A stretch of 14,820 nt of DNA from contig DHHV01000023.1 in the NCBI GenBank assembly GCA_002403455.1, forward strand, positions 1 to 14,820, written 5' to 3'. How positions within the stretch are numbered: position 1 is the stretch's first letter; each line of letters opens with the position of its first letter. A program made the position numbers and the translations under genes. The notes below the pieces were generated by a model. That model saw nothing but the letters and a program-made list of their open reading frames with translations, was not told the DNA's origin and did not search any database. Origin of the DNA: Hyphomonadaceae bacterium UBA4763. Its GTDB lineage: Bacteria > Pseudomonadota > Alphaproteobacteria > Caulobacterales > Aquidulcibacteraceae. Of the stretch, positions 1-6,925 are shown piece by piece.

Positions 1-16
1 TGATTGGGCCGCTCCA

Positions 17-565
17 CTAACGTTGCGCTTGCGCGGGCGCGTCCATCGCGGCGGCAAAGCCGGCAACCGAATCGGCGAATTCCAAAATATTGGCGGCGAG
101 ATTGTCGCGCGTCACGCCGCCATCGACGATGACGTAATGCTCCAGCACCATGTATTCGCCTTCGGCATAGGCTTTGGCGAACGCCACGTCACGGTTGAAC
201 TCGTCCGCCAGCATTCGCAAGCGCTGCGCGCCGGCGCTCAATTCGAAATAGGCCTGCAGCGACAAACCGAAACAACGCTGCGGGCGCGCCGTCTCATCGC
301 AGGCCTGCAACAGAGCCAAGAGCGGCAAGCCATCGCCGGTCGTCAGCGTCAGGCCCGTGGCGCCGTCAAACTCGACCGGCGCCGTCTCATAAGACAGCGC
401 CACGGCCGCCTGGGCGATATCCGACGTCGTCAAAGACTGCACCAGCGGGCTTGACGTCGTGCGCTGGGTCGGCCGGGCGGGCGGCGCGGTTTGCGCGAGA
501 GCGGGCGCTGCGCCAACCAACAGCGCGCTTGCCAGGATGCCAAAACGAAATAAACCACGGGTCAT
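17..565 (-). CDS. exported YbjN-domain protein
   Basis: Encodes 182 residues with a Sec signal peptide: Arg near the N-terminus, a hydrophobic core at about residues 8-20, and a likely cleavage after APALA (residue 24). It should be periplasmic. The mature part resembles alphaproteobacterial YbjN-domain (putative sensory transduction regulator) proteins: a Cys pair (C89, C98) around a short turn, then FNRDVAFAKAY (123-133), then VDGGVTRDNLAANI (147-160) and a terminal helix. The two Cys could form a disulfide in the periplasm; this is inference. The open frame extends upstream to 673, but the ATG at 565 is chosen because the signal peptide begins right there and GGATAGG lies just upstream, and because the longer form would overlap the start of the divergent alkB. 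The stop is TAG at 17-19. The biochemical role of exported YbjN proteins is unknown. The family call rests on motif recall, not a search. Confidence 0.75.
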   Translation of the reverse strand: MTRGLFRFGILASALLVGAAPALAQTAPPARPTQRTTSSPLVQSLTTSDIAQAAVALSYETAPVEFDGATGLTLTTGDGLPLLALLQACDETARPQRCFGLSLQAYFELSAGAQRLRMLADEFNRDVAFAKAYAEGEYMVLEHYVIVDGGVTRDNLAANILEFADSVAGFAAAMDAPAQAQR

Positions 566-664
566 GATCTTGCCTATCCGTCGCGACGATCGAGCCGGCG
601 CTGTTTTCCACCCTGCATTGCGCCATCTGAATGTAACATGACCAAGTATGGCTGGCGGTAAGAT

Positions 665-1324
665 ATGGCGCACATGCTCTCAGACGCGCGTGAGACGGTC
701 GCGATCGCGACGGCGCCCGGTTTTCGCCTTTTGCGTCATTTTTTCGACGAAGCCAGCCAGCGCGCCTTGATAAACGTTGTCAGCGACGTTTTGCGCACCG
801 CGCCGCTTTACCGCGCGGCAATGCCAAGGTCCGGGGCTCCGATGGGCGTTGTAATGACCAATTGCGGGCGACTCGGATGGGTCAGCGACATCAATGGCTA
901 TCGCTATCAACCGCTTCACCCAGTCACTGGCCTGCCCTGGCCGCCCATGCCAACGCCATTGCTGGATTTATGGTCTGAAGTCAGCGGCTTCGAGGGCGCG
1001 CCGGAAGCATGCCTGGTCAATTTCTACGCCCCGAAAACCCGTTTGGGCCTGCATGTCGACGCCGATGAGGACGCCAAATTCGCGCCTGTGGTCTCGGTTT
1101 CGCTCGGCGCGGCGGGCTTATTCCGGCTCGGCGGCGCCAAGCGCACCGACCTCACCACCCGGTTTTGGCTCGTTTCGGGCGACGTCGTCGTGCTCGGCGG
1201 CGCCAGTCGGCGCTTTTTCCATGGCGTCGATCGCATCGATCCGGCGCCGAGCCCGCTGCTTGACCAGCCGGGACGGGTCAATTTGACGTTGCGGCGCGTT
1301 ACCCGATTCGACCCTGCCCAATAA
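665..1324 (+). CDS. alkB: AlkB, Fe(II)/2-oxoglutarate-dependent DNA/RNA dealkylase
   Basis: 219 residues, the length of E. coli AlkB and collinear with it. AlkB oxidatively removes methyl groups from 1-methyladenine and 3-methylcytosine in DNA and RNA in the cytosol. The sequence shows the iron-binding triad as LHVDAD (H130, D132) and FFHGVD (H186), and the 2-oxoglutarate-binding arginines R204 and R210 in the segment RVNLTLRR. The nucleotide-recognition region TNCGRLGW (65-72) and the PWPPMP segment (91-96) match the E. coli protein closely. The start at 665 is preceded by a purine-rich GGCGGTAAG; a second ATG four codons on is an alternative. It is divergent from the YbjN gene with a 99-bp spacer. 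No ada or alkA gene is adjacent, and I saw no clear Ada box, so adaptive-response control is not shown. No residues are missing and the gene looks functional. Confidence 0.95.
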   Translation: MAHMLSDARETVAIATAPGFRLLRHFFDEASQRALINVVSDVLRTAPLYRAAMPRSGAPMGVVMTNCGRLGWVSDINGYRYQPLHPVTGLPWPPMPTPLLDLWSEVSGFEGAPEACLVNFYAPKTRLGLHVDADEDAKFAPVVSVSLGAAGLFRLGGAKRTDLTTRFWLVSGDVVVLGGASRRFFHGVDRIDPAPSPLLDQPGRVNLTLRRVTRFDPAQ

Positions 1325-1392
1325 TGAGCTTTCACAGAAGCGATCACGGCGAAGGCATGAAGAACGCCTCAATTAAACAACCGCCCGTGACC

Positions 1393-1412
1393 GCAATTGT
1401 ATTGCATTGTAT
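1393..1412. promoter_or_regulatory. dyad and phased heptamer repeats, possible operator
   Basis: GCAAT-TGT-ATTGC (1393-1405) is a perfect inverted repeat. It overlaps two copies of ATTGTAT (1396-1402 and 1406-1412) whose starts are 10 bp apart, about one DNA turn. The patch is AT-rich in a GC-rich spacer between alkB and the small membrane-protein gene. Such spacing suits a dimeric regulator, or the patch may be part of a promoter: TTGCAT at 1403 with TAATCC 17 bp later is a poor sigma-70 match. Function is inferred only. Confidence 0.3.
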
Positions 1413-1442
1413 ACCGAGCGGTCGCTAATCCTGCGCCCGCAG

Positions 1443-1456
1443 ACGGGACGTTCCGT
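1443..1456. repeat. imperfect 14-bp palindrome upstream of membrane gene
   Basis: ACGGGACGTTCCGT reads the same on both strands except for one mismatched symmetric pair. It lies 67 bp before the start codon of the small membrane protein and about 30 bp past the ATTGTAT repeats. It could be an operator or a chance palindrome; nothing else supports a role. Confidence 0.2.
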
Positions 1457-1522
1457 TGCGGACTGCGTGAAAAGCCGGCGGAATGAGCAACCCGGCCCCT
1501 ATTTAAATGGAGAAGTCTCTTT

Positions 1523-1879
1523 ATGAAAATCCTCAACCCCACCACGCATGGCGCCATCGATTATGCGGCAGCGATCGCCCTGATCATCGCCCCATTCATT
1601 TTCGGTTTTTCTGGCATGGCGCTTTATTTGTCAGTCGCCGCTGGCGTAGCGCTGATCCTCTATAGCTTATTCACCGATTATGCCTTCAGCATCGGCAAAT
1701 TATTGCCATTCAAGGCCCATTTGGCGATTGATTTAGCTGCCGGCCTGGCGTTCGTTATCGCGCCGTTTTTGTTTGGCTTCGCCGGTTTGACACAAATTTA
1801 TTACTTCGTCATGGGCGGTGCGGTGATCTTGGTCGTTCTGACGACCTCCAGCGCGGCGGCGACGAAAACCGACGCTTAA
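1523..1879 (+). CDS. small four-helix membrane protein, SPW-repeat-like
   Basis: 118 residues, almost entirely hydrophobic, with four predicted membrane helices. The protein is an internal tandem duplication. Residues 9-51 (HGAIDYAAAIALIIAPFIFGF and on) and residues 66-108 (HLAIDLAAGLAFVIAPFLFGF and on) align position by position, sharing H-x-AID, the APF-(I/L)-FGF turn and a following hydrophobic helix. This matches the pattern of SPW-repeat membrane proteins, whose function is not established. The motif here is AP-F rather than SPW, so the family call is tentative. The ribosome binding site GGAGAAG (1509-1515) is 7 nt before the ATG and is one of the best in the window. The gene stands alone between alkB and the glutamate dehydrogenase and has a hairpin at its stop codon. 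It may be stress-related, as many such small membrane proteins are, but nothing here shows that. Confidence 0.8.
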   Translation: MKILNPTTHGAIDYAAAIALIIAPFIFGFSGMALYLSVAAGVALILYSLFTDYAFSIGKLLPFKAHLAIDLAAGLAFVIAPFLFGFAGLTQIYYFVMGGAVILVVLTTSSAAATKTDA

Positions 1880-1893
1880 TGCGCAAAGCGCAT
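1879..1893 (+). terminator. short hairpin at the end of the membrane-protein gene
   Basis: ATGCGC-AAA-GCGCAT forms a perfect 6-bp stem that begins on the last base of the TAA stop codon. It is followed by only CTTTG, so the U-tract is weak. It may be a poor intrinsic terminator or an mRNA 3'-end stabiliser. Confidence 0.35.
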
Positions 1894-1944
1894 CTTTGAA
1901 TCTGCTTCACAGCGATCCTCAAGACAGTCTAGAGACGACAAAAA

Positions 1945-1970
1945 GCGCGCGTCGCGATTGCGGCGCGCGC
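1945..1970 (+). promoter_or_regulatory. strong GC hairpin in the glutamate dehydrogenase leader
   Basis: Arms GCGCGCGTCGC (1945-1955) and GCGGCGCGCGC (1960-1970) pair over 11 bp, with one G-U pair, around a GATT loop. The structure ends 11 nt before the GGGGAAG ribosome binding site of the dehydrogenase, so it would sit in the mRNA leader if transcription starts upstream. Read on the minus strand, the same stem is followed by TTTTTG and looks like an intrinsic terminator facing leftwards, though with a C-A mismatch there. Either role is possible and neither is proven. Confidence 0.5.
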
Positions 1971-1991
1971 AAGACCGAATTGGGGAAGAAT

Positions 1992-4900
1992 ATGCCAGCC
2001 GACCATCATCTGCGCCGTCCCTTCGATTATGAATCGTTGCTCGCGCTGGCCGAGCAATCCGACTTTCCGCATTTTCATCCCGACGGCCGGCTCACCCCCG
2101 ATGTGGCGGCGTTCCTCAAGCAATCCTATGACGATCTCAGCCCGGAGGAATTAGCCGGGCAAACGGTTGCTGACGTCGCCGCTTATTTGCACGCGTTTTG
2201 GGCGCGAATGGCGGAAAAGCCCGCCGCTGAGCAGACAGTGAAGTTGGCGCCCGTGTTGCGGTCGAGCGGCGCGCCTTCAGGTCGCGACGCGTTGGAAATC
2301 TGCGGACCCGACATGCCGTTTCTAGTCGACAGCGTCATGAGCGAGGTGGTGGCGCAAGGCTTCGAGCCGATCTCCATGTTACATCCGATCGTGACGGTTC
2401 GGCGCGATGGGACAGGTCGCCGTGGCGATGTGGGGACCGACCAGCGCGAATCCTACATTCAGATCCAACTCGACAGCGTCGGCGCTGACCGCGCGGATAG
2501 CTTAATCGCCGGCGTCAAGGCGGTGCTGGCCGATGTGCGCACCGCGACCGGCGATTTTGTCCGCATGCAAACTGCGCTGATCGACTCGGGGCGCGAATTG
2601 GAGGCTGCGCCATTGCGCGGCGCGCTCGAGGAGAAAAACGAAGCGCTCACGTTTCTCGGTTGGCTGGCGCGAGGCAATTTCACATTCCTGGGCGTTCGAT
2701 CTTATGTCTACCCGCAATCCGAGGACGGGACGCTGTCGCGCGAAGAGCCAGTTGTCATTGATGGCACCGGGCTTGGTCTGCTCGCGGACGAAAGCGTCAA
2801 CGTGCTGCGGCGGGGCGATGAGCCGATGGTCCTCTCGGACCGCGCCCGCGAATATCTGAATGAGAGCGAGCCGCTGATCGTCGGCAAAGCCAATTTGCGC
2901 GCCCGTGTGCATCGCCGCGTGGTTGCCGATTATGTTGGGATCAAACGCTATAACACGGCGGGCGAGGTGATCGGCGAAACGCGCTTTGTCGGCCTATTCA
3001 CAGCGGAAGCCTACAATGAGCCGACCCGCGCCGTGCCGCTTTTGCGTCGCAAAGCCGAGCGCGTGCTGGAGCGGGCGCGGCTGTCGCCCGGCTCACATAG
3101 CGACAAAGCCTTGCGAAACATCATCGAAAACTATCCGCGCGATGAATTGTTTCAGATTAGCGAAAACGAGCTGCTCGACATCGCGCTGGGCATTTTGCAT
3201 CTGATCGATCGGCCGCGTCCGCGACTGTTTTTCCGGCGCGACCGTTTTGACCGCTTCATGTCGATCCTGGCGTTTGTACCACGCGAGCGCTACGCCACCC
3301 ATGTCCGCGAAGCCATCGGTGAGACATTGCGCGCCGCCTTCGCCGGGCGACTGTCAGCCAGCTATCCTTTTTTCGGCGAAGGCCCGCTCGCCCGCGTCCA
3401 TTATATCATCGGGCTTAATCCTGGCCATTTGCAGCCCGATTTTGACGAGCTGGAAGCTAAAGTCGCTGTACTGACCCGTACCTGGGAGGACGAGCTGGCG
3501 CAGGCCCTGCGTCAGTCCGGCGCGGCGCGCGAGGTTCGGCACAGCGTGCTCGACCAGCACAAATCGGCGTTCACGGCCGGCTATCGCGAGGCATATTCGG
3601 CGCAAGAGGCGTTGACCGACATTGCCGAATTGGACGCGCTTGACGCCGACCCGATCGGCTTGCGGGCGCGGGCCATTGCGGGGCCGGCGGATGGGCCGGC
3701 CACCTTGCGGTGCAAGCTTTATGTCAAAGACCGGCCGCTGGCGCTGTCGGCGGTGTTGCCGATCTTGGAGAATCTTGGCCTCTACGTGCAATCGGAAACG
3801 CCGTTTCCGGTGACGCGCTCGTCAAGCCGGCAATCCGGGGCGGCGCAAAGTTACTGGCTGCACGCCTTTGAAATGCGCGCGACGGCCGGCGCCGTCACCG
3901 AAGCGATGCGCGCTGCGTTCGAAGCGGCGTTTCGCGCCGTCTGGAGCGGCGCCACCGAAAATGACGGTTTCAACGCGCTGATTTTTGCGGTCGGCCTCTC
4001 CTGGCGTGAGGCTGCGCTCTTGCGCACGCTCGCCAAATATCGCCAGCAATCAGGGCTTGATCCCTCACAAGCCGTGCAGGAAGCAGCCCTCGCCGCCCAT
4101 CCAGCCATCACCCGCGCCATCGTCGAAGCGTTCCAAGTCAAATTCGACCCGGATTTGGCCCTGTCGGTGGAGGAGCGCCGCACACGGCTCGAGGCTGTGC
4201 TGGCCGACATTGATCAGGCTCTCGTCAAAGTCGACCGGCTTGACGATGATCGCGTGCTCCGCAGCCTTGCAAATGTCGTTCGGGCCGCCGTGCGCACCTC
4301 GTTTTACCAGCAGGACGCCGAGGGCGCGCCGCTCGAGCGCATTGCCGTGAAAATCGTCAGCGCCGACATCGACCGCTTGCCCAATCCGCGCCCTTATCGC
4401 GAAATTTTCGTGTGGTCGCCGATCGTCGACGGCGTGCATCTGCGCTTTGGGCCAGTGGCGCGCGGCGGCTTGCGCTGGTCGGACCGGCGCGATGATTTCC
4501 GCACCGAGGTGCTGAGCCTCGTCAAAGCCCAAAAGGTCAAAAACGCCGTAATCGTGCCGGTCGGCGCGAAGGGTTGTTTTTTCCCGAAGGCGCTGCCGAA
4601 AGCCGGCTCGCGTGAGGAATACCAGGCCGCCGGCGTGCGCGCTTATCAAGCCTTTGTGCGTGGGCTTTTGGACGTCACCGACAATATCATTGAAGACCAG
4701 ATTGCCCCGCCGCCCCGCTGCGTGCGTTGGGACGACGATGATCCTTATCTCGTCGTTGCGGCCGACAAAGGCACCGCGACATTTTCCGACATCGCCAATG
4801 GCCTCTCGGCCGAGCGGCAATTTTGGCTGGGCGACGCCTTCGCTTCTGGCGGCGGCGCAGGCTATGACCACAAGAAAATGGGAATTACCGCCAAAGGGGC

Positions 4901-6905
4901 CTGGGAAGCGGTCAAGCGGCATTTCCGCGAGATCGGCAAGGACATTCAGGCCGAACCATTCTCGGTGATCGGCGTTGGCGACATGTCGGGGGATGTGTTT
5001 GGCAATGGCATGTTGCTGTCGCGCCAGATCAAGCTGATCGCCGCCTTCGACCATCGCGACATTTTCATCGATCCAGATCCACAGGATCTGGCGGCCGGCT
5101 TTGCCGAACGCCAGCGTTTGTTCGATTTGCCGCGCTCGTCCTGGCAGGACTATGACAAATCATTGATCTCGGCCGGCGGCGGGGTGTTTTCGCGCCAGCT
5201 TAAAGCCATTCCGCTCTCCGCGCCGATGCGGCGGTTGACCGGGCTTGCTGGCGAGACGGCGACCCCGACCGAATTGATGCACGCTTTGCTCAAAGCCGAC
5301 GCAGAATTGCTGTGGTTTGGCGGCATCGGCACTTTCGTCAAAGCCGCCAGCGAGAGCCACGCCCAAGCCGGCGACAAGGCCAATGACGCCGTGCGGATCG
5401 ATGCGGAGGAATTGCGCGCGCGCGTCATCGGCGAAGGCGCCAATCTGGGTATGACGCAAGCCGCGCGCATCGCCTTTGCCCGTCGCGGCGGACGGCTCAA
5501 CACTGACGCAATCGACAATTCGGCTGGCGTCGACACCTCCGATCACGAGGTGAATATCAAGATATTGCTGCGGGCGGCCGAGAAAGCCGGCGCGCTGGCG
5601 AGCGCCGACCGCAATCCGCTGCTCGAGCGGATGACCGACGACGTCGCCGCCCATGTCTTGCGGCACAATTACGACCAGACCCTGGCCCTCACGATCGCTC
5701 AGCAAACCGCCGATGAGGACGTCGCCGCGCAAGAGCGCTTGATGGCGGCGATGGAAAGCGCCGGCCGGCTCGATCGCCAGGTCGAGGGCTTGCCCGACAG
5801 CGCCGCGATGCGGGCGCTGGAAATGCAAGGGCAGGGCCTGACGCGGCCCGAGCTTGCCGTGCTGCTGGCTTACGCCAAGCTCGCGACCTTTGACGGTCTC
5901 ATCGAGACCGGCGCGATCGACGAACCGGCCTTTGCCGGGCGCTTGAAAACCTATTTCCCCGATGAATGCCAGCCTTTCGAGCCGCAAATGCAGCAGCACC
6001 GCTTGCGGCGCGAGATTATCGCGACCGTGGTGTCGAACGAGATGATCAATCTCGGCGGGCCGCTGTTCGTCCAACAGGTGAGCGAGCGCGCGCCGGTGGG
6101 CTTGCCGGCGATCGCCAAGGGCTTTGAGGGCGTGCGCCGCGTCTTTCGACTGCCCGCGCTGCTGCGCGAGGTCGACGCGCTCGATGCGGCGATCGCCGCC
6201 GGCAAGCAGACGCAGCTTTACGCCAGCATTGTTGGGTTCTTGCGCGCCGCCACCCCGCAGGCCGCCCGCCGGCTTGAATTGGCCAATGACAGCGTCTCCA
6301 GCTTTGTGGCGCGCTATCAGCCCGGCGCCGACGCCTTGGCCCGCGTCATCCAAACCGCTGCGCCGCAAGCCTTGCGCGAGGAAATGCGCAAGACCATCGC
6401 CGATTACGCGGCCCAAGGCGTTGGCGCGGGCCTTGCCGAGATCATCGCGCGCTTGTCTCTGATGGGCGCGAGCTTTGATCTGGTCGATCTCGGCGCCCGG
6501 CATGGCTGGCCGATCGAAGCGACCGCGCGGGTCTATTTCGAGGTCACCGAGACGATCGGTCTCGATCGCCTGCGGCTTGCGGCGATGGGCGTTGCGCCGC
6601 GCGATCCGTGGGAAAAGCAAGCCCTGCGCCGCTTCGGCGACGACCTCGCCGCCAAACAACGCGCATTGACCGACGCCGCCATCCGCTGGGCCGAAGCCAA
6701 TGGCCGCGCCGATTCCGAAAAGCTGTCGCAGCCGACCGGCGTTTGGGCGGAAAGCCTCGTGCGCTCCTGGCTGCGCCATGCCGGGCCCGCCGCCGGCGAT
6801 GCGCTCGCCGCCTCCGCCAAGATCGGGGCGGAGGGCGAGTGGTCGCTCGCCAAGCTGATGCTGGCCGGAGCCGCGGTGTCGGAACTAACGCTGACGGTGG
6901 ATTAG
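1992..6905 (+). CDS. gdhB: NAD-specific glutamate dehydrogenase, 180-kDa class
   Basis: Converts L-glutamate to 2-oxoglutarate and ammonia with NAD+, mainly in the catabolic direction, in the cytosol. At 1,637 residues it has the full length of the large bacterial class (about 1,600-1,650). The N-terminal half carries the ACT-like regulatory region, including PFLVDSVMSEV. The catalytic half starts near residue 830 with RGGLRWSDRRDDFRTEVL, then VKAQKVKNAVIVPVGAKG (844-861). GVGDMSGDVFGNGM begins near residue 994, LLWFGGIGTFVKA follows, then IGEGANLGMTQ, and NTDAIDNSAGVD (from 1170) leads to SDHEVNIKILL. The ATG at 1992 is chosen over an in-frame TTG at 1896 because GGGGAAG (1982-1988) precedes it at ideal distance. 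Odd point: residue 862 is Cys where I recall Gly in GAKGGF. The gene stands alone, converging on nemA. The symbol follows common usage for this class and varies between species. Confidence 0.97.
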   Translation: MPADHHLRRPFDYESLLALAEQSDFPHFHPDGRLTPDVAAFLKQSYDDLSPEELAGQTVADVAAYLHAFWARMAEKPAAEQTVKLAPVLRSSGAPSGRDALEICGPDMPFLVDSVMSEVVAQGFEPISMLHPIVTVRRDGTGRRGDVGTDQRESYIQIQLDSVGADRADSLIAGVKAVLADVRTATGDFVRMQTALIDSGRELEAAPLRGALEEKNEALTFLGWLARGNFTFLGVRSYVYPQSEDGTLSREEPVVIDGTGLGLLADESVNVLRRGDEPMVLSDRAREYLNESEPLIVGKANLRARVHRRVVADYVGIKRYNTAGEVIGETRFVGLFTAEAYNEPTRAVPLLRRKAERVLERARLSPGSHSDKALRNIIENYPRDELFQISENELLDIALGILHLIDRPRPRLFFRRDRFDRFMSILAFVPRERYATHVREAIGETLRAAFAGRLSASYPFFGEGPLARVHYIIGLNPGHLQPDFDELEAKVAVLTRTWEDELAQALRQSGAAREVRHSVLDQHKSAFTAGYREAYSAQEALTDIAELDALDADPIGLRARAIAGPADGPATLRCKLYVKDRPLALSAVLPILENLGLYVQSETPFPVTRSSSRQSGAAQSYWLHAFEMRATAGAVTEAMRAAFEAAFRAVWSGATENDGFNALIFAVGLSWREAALLRTLAKYRQQSGLDPSQAVQEAALAAHPAITRAIVEAFQVKFDPDLALSVEERRTRLEAVLADIDQALVKVDRLDDDRVLRSLANVVRAAVRTSFYQQDAEGAPLERIAVKIVSADIDRLPNPRPYREIFVWSPIVDGVHLRFGPVARGGLRWSDRRDDFRTEVLSLVKAQKVKNAVIVPVGAKGCFFPKALPKAGSREEYQAAGVRAYQAFVRGLLDVTDNIIEDQIAPPPRCVRWDDDDPYLVVAADKGTATFSDIANGLSAERQFWLGDAFASGGGAGYDHKKMGITAKGAWEAVKRHFREIGKDIQAEPFSVIGVGDMSGDVFGNGMLLSRQIKLIAAFDHRDIFIDPDPQDLAAGFAERQRLFDLPRSSWQDYDKSLISAGGGVFSRQLKAIPLSAPMRRLTGLAGETATPTELMHALLKADAELLWFGGIGTFVKAASESHAQAGDKANDAVRIDAEELRARVIGEGANLGMTQAARIAFARRGGRLNTDAIDNSAGVDTSDHEVNIKILLRAAEKAGALASADRNPLLERMTDDVAAHVLRHNYDQTLALTIAQQTADEDVAAQERLMAAMESAGRLDRQVEGLPDSAAMRALEMQGQGLTRPELAVLLAYAKLATFDGLIETGAIDEPAFAGRLKTYFPDECQPFEPQMQQHRLRREIIATVVSNEMINLGGPLFVQQVSERAPVGLPAIAKGFEGVRRVFRLPALLREVDALDAAIAAGKQTQLYASIVGFLRAATPQAARRLELANDSVSSFVARYQPGADALARVIQTAAPQALREEMRKTIADYAAQGVGAGLAEIIARLSLMGASFDLVDLGARHGWPIEATARVYFEVTETIGLDRLRLAAMGVAPRDPWEKQALRRFGDDLAAKQRALTDAAIRWAEANGRADSEKLSQPTGVWAESLVRSWLRHAGPAAGDALAASAKIGAEGEWSLAKLMLAGAAVSELTLTVD

Positions 6906-6925
6906 GACGGGGAGGCTACCCCGCC
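6906..6925. terminator. small hairpin between convergent gdhB and nemA
   Basis: CGGGG (6908-6912) and CCCCG (6919-6923) form a perfect stem around AGGCTA, whose last three bases are the nemA stop codon. The two genes end only 10 bp apart. No U-tract follows on either strand, so this is at best a weak bidirectional terminator or a barrier to convergent polymerases. Confidence 0.3.

Noticed and set aside
566..664. Promoters or an Ada box between the YbjN gene and alkB
   Set aside because: A divergent promoter pair must lie here, but I saw no convincing -35/-10 pair and no clear Ada-type box.
1324..1428. 34-codon frame whose ATG overlaps the alkB stop codon (TAATG)
   Set aside because: The overlap would suit translational coupling, but there is no ribosome binding site, the codon use is unlike its neighbours, and the last third covers the ATTGTAT repeats.
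1896..1991. N-terminal extension of the dehydrogenase from a TTG at 1896
   Set aside because: It would translate through the GC hairpin and has no ribosome binding site, whereas the ATG at 1992 has GGGGAAG at ideal spacing.
4065..5054. 329-codon open frame opposite the dehydrogenase catalytic half
   Set aside because: It mirrors the conserved catalytic region, so its own sequence is constrained by the real gene. No motifs or ribosome binding site.
5160..6779. 539-codon open frame opposite the glutamate dehydrogenase
   Set aside because: The same codon-bias shadow; the product is rich in Gly, Arg, Ala and Gln without recognisable domains.
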